From: Sphingobacteriaceae bacterium DW12
GTDB taxonomy: Bacteria; Bacteroidota; Bacteroidia; Sphingobacteriales; Sphingobacteriaceae
DNA: 64,000 nucleotides
Assembly (NCBI GenBank): GCA_000783305.1
Contig: JROE01000008.1
Coordinates: forward strand, 186,001-250,000
Direction of reading: 5' to 3'
The notes beneath the pieces were generated by a model. The model was not told the DNA's origin. It saw nothing but the letters and a program-made list of their open reading frames with translations, and made no database searches. Positions 45,717-54,643 of this stretch are shown here, in pieces. Each line of letters opens with the position of its first letter. The first letter of the stretch is position 1. The position numbers and the translations under genes were made by a program.

Positions 45717-47111
45717 TTAATCCTTTATGGAGATGATACTTGCAGGGAGAGCCGGTTGAGACCTAAACCATTGAGTAGCATCTATAGTAGCAGGTAAAGT
45801 TTTCAATAAACTGTTATAATACGCTTTCAGCTCTGGTAGATACACCTTGTTACCTCTTTGCGAATGTATTTTATTGATCTGTTTATCGAAGTTGGATACC
45901 TCGTATTTAGACATAAACGTAGGCAGTGTGATTTCGAGTGGTTTGAACTGTAGGTCACCTTTGTCGAATGTTCTTTTGACGACAAATTCCAGACCTTCCA
46001 TACATGTATGCATCAACTCACCGGACGGAAGGTTCCAGCGTTCTACTGCATATACGCGATAATGACAAGCTATGCTATGTGTGCCCCCTGATCGCATCTT
46101 ATCCACTTGTTGCTTGGCTGTATATTCTCCAAAATAATATAGATTAGGGAAGTTCTTATTGTGACGCCAGTTATTCTGAGCAAAAGTTGTAAACCGATCG
46201 AATAGATTTCGGATGTTCCGTTGCTGTATATCTTCCATCAGGTCAATATCATATAGGTATACAGATTTTTGCCAGGGGTCGGCTATGAGCACTGCCGGGT
46301 AGTTTTCAGGGTCGTCTATGACCAGTATCATATAGTCCCCTACCATTCGCATATCGAGCACTTGTTCTATAGGTATCTGTGTACCGCCGATACTTAACAC
46401 CTTATCTAACAGCAAGCCCTGGCTGATTTCTTGGGGCGAAATGTTAAATCGACCTACAGGTTCTATTCCCTGTTGCTTCTGGTGCGCAATGAAGTCTGTG
46501 ATGTCCGATAGATAGGGCGTTTCGATATCAATTCCGATCGGAGCAAATAGCGAAGCACATAGCGGCTGTCTATCGTCTCCAGTAATACTGTAGCTGGCCA
46601 TATAGCCATTGTCTTCATTGAGTTTGAAGATATCCTCCATTTTAAGGTGGTCGGTATGCAGTACGGCGTTGTAGGCAAAGAATGGATCCGCCAGTCCCAG
46701 TTGTACATACTCGTTTGGAGGAAGCATATCGACCGCAAAAGCGGGGGATATAGGCTTATGCTGGAAAATTCCATTGGGTGTGAATGCACAATAGTTATCT
46801 TGATACTCGAGCGCGGGTGAAAATACACTGGGTAAGATGGGCAGATCGTCAAAGCTCAGCTGCTTGGTCATGATGAGTCCATAATGGGTATCAGGATCGA
46901 CTTCATTGTGAGACTTTGGACTTTGGTAATATATTCGGACTTGTGCAGGGGATATACGGGTATCAAAGCCTATCGCAATGTTACTACCGGAGAAACCCTT
47001 ATCGAAATAGGATTTAGCCTTTTCGCCGAGAAATAGGGGAGTATCTCCTTGGTTCATATATACACCTTTTACCATAGAAAGGTGGTCGATATCTATTTTT
47101 TCTAATGCCAT
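45717..47111 (-). CDS. Unrecognised 464-residue protein of the giant-gene operon
   Basis: I do not recognise this protein. It has no signal peptide (MALEKIDIDHLSMVKGVYMN), no transmembrane helix and an even mix of residues. Notable stretches are FSGSNIAIGFDTRISPAQVR near 40, DPENYPAVLIADPWQKSVYL near 275, YYFGEYTAKQQVDKMRSGGT near 335, and next to it HSIACHYRVYAVERW, the most likely candidate for a conserved core. The gene lies 3 bases after the MBL-fold gene and 19 bases before the giant gene, so the three are almost certainly co-transcribed. The context suggests a partner of the giant protein, for example a structural or adaptor subunit, but the sequence itself gives no function. Confidence 0.85.
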   Translation of the reverse strand: MALEKIDIDHLSMVKGVYMNQGDTPLFLGEKAKSYFDKGFSGSNIAIGFDTRISPAQVRIYYQSPKSHNEVDPDTHYGLIMTKQLSFDDLPILPSVFSPALEYQDNYCAFTPNGIFQHKPISPAFAVDMLPPNEYVQLGLADPFFAYNAVLHTDHLKMEDIFKLNEDNGYMASYSITGDDRQPLCASLFAPIGIDIETPYLSDITDFIAHQKQQGIEPVGRFNISPQEISQGLLLDKVLSIGGTQIPIEQVLDMRMVGDYMILVIDDPENYPAVLIADPWQKSVYLYDIDLMEDIQQRNIRNLFDRFTTFAQNNWRHNKNFPNLYYFGEYTAKQQVDKMRSGGTHSIACHYRVYAVERWNLPSGELMHTCMEGLEFVVKRTFDKGDLQFKPLEITLPTFMSKYEVSNFDKQINKIHSQRGNKVYLPELKAYYNSLLKTLPATIDATQWFRSQPALPASIISIKD

Positions 47112-47114
47112 GGT

Positions 47115-48542
47115 CTAGTGTTTATCGCAAGAATGAATGAATGGCCCAATTGGATAGAGTGGCGCCTGCGTTGCTGGTTCCATAGGGCGCAAAGATATCG
47201 GAGACATGGTCGAATCAGTCGTAATCCCTGTCCCGTATACTTGGATGTCAATGCTTCCGGAGAATAACATGTGGTTGGGGGTTACCTGAGATATGGGGCG
47301 CATGATGATATCCCCCAATATTTTCCCCTGTGGTAGCGTTCGTTTGTATTGTTTGGCGGCTTTACCTTTACCATACCTTCCATCTTGGGCCATTTCAGTA
47401 ATATAATATCCGTCAACGGTATTCGGTATGGTTGGATTTGACGTTGTTGTATTGCCTGGGGCTTGCCATGAAGGACTATACTTCACATTCTTATCCACCC
47501 GTTGGAAAAACTCTTGTGTGGGGTGGCAATGGAAGGAAGCCTTGATTCCGGCGGAGCAAAAGACTACTTTAGGTTGCATCTGTTCGATCAAGAAAACATC
47601 ATTTGATGAAGCCGATCCATGGTGGTTGGCGCTGTGTAAGCAAATGTGCCCAGGAGCTGTACGAGCACGGGCAGGATCCTTTACTATTACTTTGGGAAGC
47701 ACTTTCGTGATGTGTGTCTCAATATCGGGGTGTGAGGAATAAAATGCTTTGACACGAGTGTCTTTATTGGCACCGAAATTACCTCCTGATTCTTCTCCCT
47801 TACCGCCAATATCTCCGCCCAGGAAACATCTAAACTCACCATATGTCAGGATTAGCGTTACCGACCGAGCATTTTGGTCGGGACTCTTTTTGGGGTCTAT
47901 TGCCTGTTTCTTCTTCTTCTGGCCATCTACTGATACTGTACCGTTTGAAGCTATAGCCTGCAGGCATATCCACTCACCGTTGCTATCCTGTCCGAGGTTG
48001 TATTTTTTAGAAAAGTCAAAAATCCCAGAGTCGGTAAGTCCTCGGCGCTTGAGGTCAGCGATATATGCTTTATAAATTGTTTTGGTCAAGGTATCGTCCC
48101 ATTTCAGCAGATCACCACAGTCATAAGCTACTTTGGGCGCCAGGTTGACCGTTTGCAAATCAAGTTGTTTCTTGACGTCATAGTTTTTGTAGAATACGGC
48201 ATAGAAGCCCCCCACATGGTCAGCATGATAATGTGTCGCGAGTGTATAGAATTCGGTCGTGTTATCCACTCCCTGCTGTTCCAAGTAGTTTGCCACGTCG
48301 CCACCATAGATATCATCTCCCGCATCGATGAGCATGGCCATCCGTATGGTGTTTTTCAAGTCAATCTTTTCGGATATGGCAAAAGGCAAAAAGTCCACAG
48401 GATTTATGGGTTTGAGGCCCAATGTTTTTTTTGCTTTGATTGCCTTATCAATATTCTGTTCGAGTTTATTGATGTCACGATTGATGATAAGCGTACTGTC
48501 TCCCTGGCTCACGTTGATACTATGGATTTCCAATTCAGGCAT
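47115..48542 (-). CDS. ComEC-like metallo-beta-lactamase-fold hydrolase
   Basis: The 475-residue protein starts with the ComEC-type strand IHSINVSQGDSTLI. Metal-binding motifs are THYHADHVGG (H104, H106, D108, H109), FLGGDIGG (D244), LHSANHHGSASS (H303, H307, H308) and FHCHPTQEFF (H338, H340), the last like the YGHPH motif of ComEC hydrolase domains. A lysine-rich insert lies near 208-219. It has no signal peptide and no membrane part, unlike true ComEC. Stand-alone ComEC-like MBL proteins are thought to be nucleases or phosphodiesterases, and some act in defence or toxin systems. It is the first gene of the operon with the 464-residue and 3092-residue proteins. The metal site looks complete; the substrate is unknown. 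Confidence 0.9.
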   Translation of the reverse strand: MPELEIHSINVSQGDSTLIINRDINKLEQNIDKAIKAKKTLGLKPINPVDFLPFAISEKIDLKNTIRMAMLIDAGDDIYGGDVANYLEQQGVDNTTEFYTLATHYHADHVGGFYAVFYKNYDVKKQLDLQTVNLAPKVAYDCGDLLKWDDTLTKTIYKAYIADLKRRGLTDSGIFDFSKKYNLGQDSNGEWICLQAIASNGTVSVDGQKKKKQAIDPKKSPDQNARSVTLILTYGEFRCFLGGDIGGKGEESGGNFGANKDTRVKAFYSSHPDIETHITKVLPKVIVKDPARARTAPGHICLHSANHHGSASSNDVFLIEQMQPKVVFCSAGIKASFHCHPTQEFFQRVDKNVKYSPSWQAPGNTTTSNPTIPNTVDGYYITEMAQDGRYGKGKAAKQYKRTLPQGKILGDIIMRPISQVTPNHMLFSGSIDIQVYGTGITTDSTMSPISLRPMEPATQAPLYPIGPFIHSCDKH

Positions 48543-48690
48543 AATAGGTAGTTTGATGTTTCTAGCTATTTAAATATAAGGATTTTTATTGTTTTATTAG
48601 AAATAATCGTATTTTTTTCAAAAGATTTTGTTGATTGATCTTTATTTTTTTGAGATTGCTATAGGAAGTTGTTGCAAAGGGTTTTCTATC

Positions 48691-48736
48691 CTTTCCAAAA
48701 AATATTTATTATCCTTGTTTTAGCATCTTAACTTAA
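48691..48736 (+). repeat. Direct repeat copy 1 (degenerate promoter segment)
   Basis: This segment begins CTTTCCAAAA and ends TAACTTAAG. It repeats 49236-49280 almost exactly over about 45 bases (shared core TTTATTATC-C/T-TTG, then TTTTAGCATC). The -7 box here is TATCCTTG, one base off consensus. It lies 149 bases upstream of the MBL gene, on the opposite strand sense. Confidence 0.8.
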
Positions 48737-48813
48737 GTTATCATACTGGATCCAGTGTATACACGGTATACCATCCAGATTAACACCAAGCATTACCGTG
48801 AGGATAGCTCTGA

Positions 48814-49110
48814 CGCAGATGGGTTACATCATCAGCTTCTGATTGGCATGTACAGTTTGCCATGCTCAAAAATGTAGATGCACGTATAGGCAAAATTATT
48901 GAAGCTATTAAACAGGCAGGCATTGCTGATGAGACTATTATATCAGTGACCGCTGATCATGGCGGAAAAGACAAAGGGCATGGCGGGAAATCGCTTGATG
49001 AGGTGCAGATTCCCTGGATAGTAAGTGGACCTGGAATAAAAAAGAATACTGAACTTAAGAATACCATCATTACTTTCGATACGGCAGCTACTGTCGGAAT
49101 GTTTGTTTAA
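48814..49110 (+). pseudogene. C-terminal remnant of an alkaline-phosphatase-superfamily enzyme
   Basis: The readable part (from ~48841) is typical of the type I phosphodiesterase/nucleotide pyrophosphatase group: NVDARIGKIIEAIKQAG, then TADHGG with metal-binding Asp and His, KGHGGKSLDEVQIPWIVSGP, and TFDTAATVG. An in-frame TGA at 48811-48813 cuts the frame upstream, so the catalytic nucleophile half is missing. The end also looks cut, with the frame ending MFV-stop where family members continue. About 80 codons remain of an enzyme that normally has 280 or more. It lies between the two direct repeats and is not expected to be active. Confidence 0.75.
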
Positions 49111-49235
49111 TACGCCAGTATAGCCAATAACCAGCTCCTTGGATGAGATAAACCTCACCCTATTATCTTTTGGACGGGCTAATCCTTTTAATTTTGCGCT
49201 TTTTTACGCGACGATTTATTTGTGCACTACCGGAC

Positions 49236-49280
49236 CTTTCCAAAATCTTTATTATCTTTGTTTTAGCATCCTAACTTAAA
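49236..49280 (+). repeat. Direct repeat copy 2, containing the sigma-gene promoter
   Basis: Copy 2 of the ~45-base repeat, ending in the ATG of the sigma gene. It starts CTTTCCAAAA like copy 1 and differs at a few positions and by a 1-2 base length change in the A/T-rich part. The consensus -7 box TATCTTTG lies at 49253-49260. Confidence 0.8.
49253..49260 (+). promoter_or_regulatory. Candidate -7 box for the sigma gene at 49280
   Basis: TATCTTTG fits TAnnTTTG exactly and lies 19 bases before the ATG. No clear TTG -33 element is seen at the normal spacing. Confidence 0.5.
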
Positions 49281-49858
49281 TGGAAGACCACTCTCCCGAT
49301 ATCGACGAAGTATTGATTGAACAGATTCAACTAGGCAATAAATCAGCTTTTGAGGAATTGTATAATCGTTATAGTAAGGTGCTGTTTTTATATATTTACA
49401 AAAAACTTGATAATCAGGAGGAAGCTCAAGATGTGGTCCAGGAAATATTCACCCGAATATGGATCGATAGAGAGAGTCTCCATATTCATACCTCTACGTC
49501 TGGATATTTATTCCGACAAGCCCTGAATAGGTCACTCAACATTTTTAGAAATCAAAAAGTATCAGATAGTTATATAGACTCCTTAGCTAACAATGTGAAT
49601 TATTATGCTGAAAGCGCAGACGAAATGACACTTAAGAATGAGTTTCAAGAAGTCATCAACAAGGAGATTTCCTATCTACCTAATCGAATGAGGTCAGTAT
49701 TTGAGTTACGATATAAAGACGGATTAACGAATAAAGAGGTGGCAGAATTGCTCAAAATCTCTGAACATACGGTATCCACTCAAATGAAACGTGCTCTAAA
49801 ACTTCTAAGAGGTAAATTAGGGGTTGTCATTTTTGCCTTTCTCCTTCAAAATATATAA
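49280..49858 (+). CDS. ECF RNA polymerase sigma factor (RpoE-like)
   Basis: The 192-residue protein shows sigma region 2 (EAQDVVQEIFTRIWIDRESL, residues ~48-67) and region 4 (PNRMRSVFELRYKDGLTNKE then VAELLKISEHTVSTQMKRAL, residues ~134-174). A FecR anti-sigma gene follows after 86 bases and then the SusC/SusD/ABC operon, which it probably controls. The leader is very short (the -7 box is 19 bases from the ATG). Confidence 0.94.
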   Translation: MEDHSPDIDEVLIEQIQLGNKSAFEELYNRYSKVLFLYIYKKLDNQEEAQDVVQEIFTRIWIDRESLHIHTSTSGYLFRQALNRSLNIFRNQKVSDSYIDSLANNVNYYAESADEMTLKNEFQEVINKEISYLPNRMRSVFELRYKDGLTNKEVAELLKISEHTVSTQMKRALKLLRGKLGVVIFAFLLQNI

Positions 49859-49944
49859 GACAAAAAAAAATAAAATAGATGTACCCTCACTGCTTCAGTA
49901 AGGTGTCTTGTATATAAAGCGGTTTTCTACCGCCTAAACCTTAT

Positions 49945-51096
49945 ATGGATAGAAAAGAACAAATACGAGCAAAGGAACTGCTTTCCAAATATAAAGAAGG
50001 AACCTGTACACATCAAGAAACTCTTTTGATTGAAAGATGGTTTCACGCTTATCATACAGATCATAGCGCTTCTTTATCGGACGAGAGATTAGCAGAAATC
50101 GACCGACAGATTTATGATAAGCTGCATCGTGATCTCTTTCCTCCTGTCAAGAAATCTATTCCGTGGCGCGCAATTGCAGCTTCATTGTTTCTTGTTGCGT
50201 CATTTTCAATTTGGATATATATGTCTCGTCAACAATCATCGGTTGGCCCCGCCATCGTGAGCAATCAAGTTGCCGATATAGCACCTGGTAAGGACGCCGC
50301 GGTACTAATTTTGGATGATGGTCGTCGAGTTGAATTAGGTGATAGTCTAAGCCAAGGCACTATTGTAGAAATGGATTATCAGATCAAGGGCACAAATAAT
50401 GGGCAGTTGGAGTATGATTTAATTCATCCATCACCAAATCTAGCATCGAGCAATAGATTTAATACAATTGTGACACCTCGTGCGGGCGAGTATTCCGTTG
50501 TCTTGCCAGATGGGTCTAAGGTTTGGTTGAATGCGGCTTCGAGTATCCGTTTCCCCCTTTATTTTGGTCGTACTAGAGAAGTTTATGTAGAAGGGGAAGC
50601 TTATTTCGAGGTCCAACATGATCGGTCGAAACCTTTTAAAGTACATGTCGGACATCAGTTGGTTGAAGTGTTGGGTACACATTTTAATGTACGATCCTAT
50701 CGCGAAGAGCGCAGTACGAGTACCGTGCTCGTTAGTGGGTCTGTAAAAGTCAGTACCGCTGGAAAACAGGCGGTACATCACATCCTCAAAGCTGGTGATA
50801 TGGCTATATCCAATGGTTCTGATCAGATTGATGTATTGCAGGTCAATCCATTGAAGTACAAAGCATGGAAGGATGGTGACTTTTTCTTTGACGGTGAGAG
50901 TTTACAAGAAATTATGGATATAGTGGCAAGATGGTATGATGTGAAGGTAATCTACCCCGATACGCCACTAGATCGAAAACAATATGGAGGAATTATTTCA
51001 AAAAAGAAAAATCTCTCTGAAGTACTTAAAGTTTTGGAGAATAAAGGAGGTGTGAGGTTCCAAATTCAAGGAAAGGAGGTGACCGTGATTAAATAA
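49945..51096 (+). CDS. FecR-family anti-sigma factor, inner membrane
   Basis: The 383-residue protein has a cytoplasmic anti-sigma N-terminus (~1-70), one membrane helix at ~73-92 (WRAIAASLFLVASFSIWIYM), a FecR domain at ~165-270 (TPRAGEYSVVLPDGSKVWLN, VEGEAYFEVQHDRSKPFKVH) and a C-terminal DUF4974/STN-like domain (FDGESLQEIMDIVARWYDVK) at ~310-383. It is the partner of the sigma factor at 49280 and of the STN-bearing SusC at 51212. Domain order and length are standard. Confidence 0.94.
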   Translation: MDRKEQIRAKELLSKYKEGTCTHQETLLIERWFHAYHTDHSASLSDERLAEIDRQIYDKLHRDLFPPVKKSIPWRAIAASLFLVASFSIWIYMSRQQSSVGPAIVSNQVADIAPGKDAAVLILDDGRRVELGDSLSQGTIVEMDYQIKGTNNGQLEYDLIHPSPNLASSNRFNTIVTPRAGEYSVVLPDGSKVWLNAASSIRFPLYFGRTREVYVEGEAYFEVQHDRSKPFKVHVGHQLVEVLGTHFNVRSYREERSTSTVLVSGSVKVSTAGKQAVHHILKAGDMAISNGSDQIDVLQVNPLKYKAWKDGDFFFDGESLQEIMDIVARWYDVKVIYPDTPLDRKQYGGIISKKKNLSEVLKVLENKGGVRFQIQGKEVTVIK

Positions 51097-51127
51097 CCTT
51101 TACCCAACAAATGTCTTGATAAAAAAA

Positions 51128-51154
51128 AGCCAAAAGTACAGCGAATACTTTTGG
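51128..51154 (+). promoter_or_regulatory. Hairpin between fecR and susC
   Basis: GCCAAAAGTA (51128-51137), loop CAGCGAA and TACTTTTGGC (51145-51154) form a perfect 10-base-pair stem after a run of A. Stem and loop closely resemble the hairpin at 9881-9906, in the same position of another cascade. Confidence 0.75.
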
Positions 51155-51211
51155 CCAATAATCAGGGCACAAATCTTAATCAACAGACTATAATTACCCT
51201 AAATCAAAAGT

Positions 51212-54200
51212 ATGAAAATTAACCAAATTTCGTATAGGCATTTTTGTGGCCCAAAAAGCTGGTACGATCTTATATTTCTTATGAAAATAACCATATTAAT
51301 CCTCTTCGCATGTGTTATGCAGGCGAGTGCATTATCTGCCTTTTCGCAGCAGGTCACGATATCCAAGAAAAATATCAGAGTAGAAGAGTTGCTGATGGAG
51401 ATTCGAAAACAAACCCAAGTCGATTTCTTTTATGACAAAGCCGATTTGAGCAAAGTAGATCTTATTTCCGTCAACTTTTATAAAGTAGATTTGAATACTG
51501 CTTTAAATGAAGTTTTTGAAAAATCTGGATTAGATTACAATATCAAGAATGGTGTTGTATACGTCAATAAACCCAACAATTTAACAATCGCCATGACCCC
51601 GCAGCAATTGGTGGTCCAAGGCGTCGTTACTGATCAAGATGGACTCCGACTTTCCAATGTCAATATTGAGGCTCGTGGGGATCGTTCGCTGTCTGTTGGC
51701 AGCCGCAGTGACAATCAAGGAAAGTTTAAGATTATGGTCAATTCCTTGTCCGATACATTACGTTTTTCGATGTTGGGCTATGAGAAACTTTCTGAGCCCC
51801 TCCGTGGACGACGGGAGATTATGGTTACGCTAAAGCAAGCCGTGATGGAGATCGAGGATGTCGTGATCACAGGTGTATATACACGTAAGGCCGAAAGCTT
51901 TACAGGTGCATCGATGACGCTTAAGAATGCAGATTTAAAGAAAGCCGGTAGTGTCAATGTGTTCCAAGCATTGAAAAATATATCCCCAGGTATGTTTTTA
52001 GACAATCTTGAAATGGGCTCCAATCCCAATTCCTTACCCAATCTACAGATTCGAGGAAATGGTAGTTTACCCATACAAGATGGTGATTTGACTCAAGGCC
52101 TTAAAGGAAATTATTTGAAGGACCCTACGCAGCCATTGTTTATCCTAGATGGATTTGAGGCGAGTGTCGAGCGTATTTTCGATCTAGATATAAATCGCAT
52201 TGAGAGTGTGACCATTCTTAAAGATGCAGCTTCCAAAGCGTTGTATGGCTCCAAAGCTGCCAATGGCGTTATTGTTATTGAAACTTTTCGCATGACCAGT
52301 GATAAGCCTATGGTTACCTATAATGGGAGCCTTAATATAGAGATGCCCGATTTAAGCAGTTACAACCTGACCAATGCCGCTGAGAAGCTGGAAGCGGAGC
52401 GAATCGACGGTATGTACTTGCCTATGACAGGTCCTGATCCTGCTGGAGAATACCTAAAAATTCAACAGCTTTACAATAGTCGAAAAAAATTAATAGCCGA
52501 AGGATTGGACACGTACTGGTTGGCCAAGCCCTTGCAAAATGGTATCGGGCAGAAGCATGCTTTAAGTATAGAATTGGGCAACAAGGATCTCAAAGTATTG
52601 ACTGATGTTCTTTATAATAACGTCCAGGGGGCTATGATTGGGTCTTCTCGTCGCAATATGGGGGGAAGTATAAGTGCTTCTTATCGGCTTGACAACTTTT
52701 TGTTCCGCAATCTTACTTCAGTCACTCAGAATAGGAGTAAAGATTCTCCATATGGTACATTTGATGAATACGTCCGTATGAATCCCTATTGGCGAGCCAC
52801 TAATGTGGATGGTACCATACCCTATTATGCCGAAATTTTACCCAATGATGTTAAGGTAACCAATCCTCTTTTTAATTCGACTCTTCAATCAAAATTAGAA
52901 AATTCGTACCTCAATTTTACGAATAATCTATATGTAGAATGGACTATGAAGCCCGGCTTAAGAGCCACAGGGCGTTTTGGTATAGATCTTAAATCCAGCG
53001 ATGCGGATGAGTTCTACCCAGCCAACCATACTCGGTTTGAGAATTATTTCAATGAAGATATTTATCGTAAAGGTTCTTATCAGGTCAACAATGGGAAAAG
53101 CAGTTATGTTTCTGGTGATTTGAACGTCAATTATAGTAAGGAGATCAATAGGCACTATATTTTTGGTAACATAGGTTACAACATCAGTCAGCGGTCATAT
53201 CATGAACTCACCCATTTTGCCGAAGGATTTCCGAGCGATCGTTTACAAGATATCATTTTTGCCAGATCCTATGCCCTCGATAGCCGTCCTGCTGGTATTG
53301 ATGGTATCACTCGTGATATGGGATTTTTGGCTGCCACCTCCTATATGTGGGACAATCGCTTCATGACGGACTTTACCTACCGAGCCAATGCCTCTTCTCA
53401 GTTTGGAGCAGACAAGAGATGGGCTTCTTTTTGGAGTGCGGGTATAGGGTGGAATCTTCACAACGAATCCTTCCTAAAGGATTTAGGTTGGGTTGAACAA
53501 TTTAAGCTTAGGGGGTCTCTCGGCGCTACAGGAAACCAGAATTTCAATCGAAATGCCTCTATCGCCACCTATAAGTATGCGCTTGATGCTTTCTACCAGA
53601 AGCTACCCGGATCTCAATTGATTAATCTGGCCAATCCAGGTTTACAATGGGAATCATCATTTGACTATAATGCTGGGGCCGATATTAGATTCAAGCGGCT
53701 AGGGATTCGATTTGATTATTATCAGCGTTATACCCAGAATTTGTTGGCCGATGTTAGCGTCCCCATTTCTACTGGGTTCAATAGCGTGAAGGATAATCTC
53801 GGTAAAATAAAAAATACAGGACTGGAAGGGTACATAAATTATACCCTTTGGCAACAGGGGCGTGATTACTTCAGTATTCAAGGGGGTATCGAGACCAATA
53901 CTTCTAAGATTATTGAGTTGTCCAATTCGATGAAAACGTACAATGAAAAGATGGATGCCATCGCCAGTGATTTGGGCAGAGGTAAGCCCATCCAAAAATA
54001 TCAGGATGGAATGTCTATGGATGCCATTTGGGCCGTTCCATCTTTAGGGATAGATCCTTCTACCGGAGATGAGATATATGTCACCCAGGAGGGGTATCAG
54101 ACCTACCTTTGGAATGCTAGTGATATGGTCGTGCAAGGAGTAGCACGGCCCAAGTACCAAGGTACATTTGGGTTTAGTGGTGAGTACAAAGGGATTGGTC

Positions 54201-54640
54201 TCAGTGTGATGTGCCGTTACCTAGGTGGTGGCCAGCTCTACAATCAGACGCTTGTCGATCGGGTAGAGAATGTGGATATGGCCTACAATGTCGATAAAAG
54301 AGTATTGACTGGTCGCTGGTTAGCACCAGGCCAGAATGCTCAATTTAAGAGATTGGGTACTTATTACTTTGTAGATGAGGCGGGCGTGGGGAACACTGCT
54401 CAAGAGATGACACGCGCTACATCGAGGTTTGTTCAAGATCGGCGAGAACTGACTATTTCTGCTGTTAATCTGTATTATGATTTCTATAGACACGATTGGT
54501 TAAAGAAATCCAGATTACAAAGGCTCAGAGCCGCCTTCAATATGAATGATCTGGCACAGTTTTCTTCCATCACGATAGAGAGAGGTACGAGCTATCCCTT
54601 CTCCAGGACCATGTCTTTTTCATTAACTGCAACTTTTTAG
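51212..54640 (+). CDS. SusC/RagA-type TonB-dependent transporter with STN domain
   Basis: The 1142-residue protein has a signal peptide best read from an internal start at 51281 (MKITILILFACVMQASALSA), with cleavage near SAFSQ. An STN domain follows at ~48-118 (VTISKKNIRVEELLMEIRKQ), then a carboxypeptidase-regulatory-like domain at ~130-212 (VQGVVTDQDGLRLSNVNIEA) and a plug at ~220-350 with 'QPLFILDGFEASVERIFDL' and 'TILKDAASKALYGSKAANGV'. The barrel ends SLTATF. It pairs with the SusD at 54644. The plug start reads ITGVYTRKAESFTGAS where most SusC proteins have a GYG motif. The STN domain fits signalling to FecR at 49945. Confidence 0.94.
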   Translation: MKINQISYRHFCGPKSWYDLIFLMKITILILFACVMQASALSAFSQQVTISKKNIRVEELLMEIRKQTQVDFFYDKADLSKVDLISVNFYKVDLNTALNEVFEKSGLDYNIKNGVVYVNKPNNLTIAMTPQQLVVQGVVTDQDGLRLSNVNIEARGDRSLSVGSRSDNQGKFKIMVNSLSDTLRFSMLGYEKLSEPLRGRREIMVTLKQAVMEIEDVVITGVYTRKAESFTGASMTLKNADLKKAGSVNVFQALKNISPGMFLDNLEMGSNPNSLPNLQIRGNGSLPIQDGDLTQGLKGNYLKDPTQPLFILDGFEASVERIFDLDINRIESVTILKDAASKALYGSKAANGVIVIETFRMTSDKPMVTYNGSLNIEMPDLSSYNLTNAAEKLEAERIDGMYLPMTGPDPAGEYLKIQQLYNSRKKLIAEGLDTYWLAKPLQNGIGQKHALSIELGNKDLKVLTDVLYNNVQGAMIGSSRRNMGGSISASYRLDNFLFRNLTSVTQNRSKDSPYGTFDEYVRMNPYWRATNVDGTIPYYAEILPNDVKVTNPLFNSTLQSKLENSYLNFTNNLYVEWTMKPGLRATGRFGIDLKSSDADEFYPANHTRFENYFNEDIYRKGSYQVNNGKSSYVSGDLNVNYSKEINRHYIFGNIGYNISQRSYHELTHFAEGFPSDRLQDIIFARSYALDSRPAGIDGITRDMGFLAATSYMWDNRFMTDFTYRANASSQFGADKRWASFWSAGIGWNLHNESFLKDLGWVEQFKLRGSLGATGNQNFNRNASIATYKYALDAFYQKLPGSQLINLANPGLQWESSFDYNAGADIRFKRLGIRFDYYQRYTQNLLADVSVPISTGFNSVKDNLGKIKNTGLEGYINYTLWQQGRDYFSIQGGIETNTSKIIELSNSMKTYNEKMDAIASDLGRGKPIQKYQDGMSMDAIWAVPSLGIDPSTGDEIYVTQEGYQTYLWNASDMVVQGVARPKYQGTFGFSGEYKGIGLSVMCRYLGGGQLYNQTLVDRVENVDMAYNVDKRVLTGRWLAPGQNAQFKRLGTYYFVDEAGVGNTAQEMTRATSRFVQDRRELTISAVNLYYDFYRHDWLKKSRLQRLRAAFNMNDLAQFSSITIERGTSYPFSRTMSFSLTATF

Positions 54641-54643
54641 AAA

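Noticed and set aside
47115..48542. True ComEC DNA-uptake protein
   Set aside because: Only the MBL hydrolase part is present; the Competence membrane domain and OB fold are absent and the gene context is not competence.
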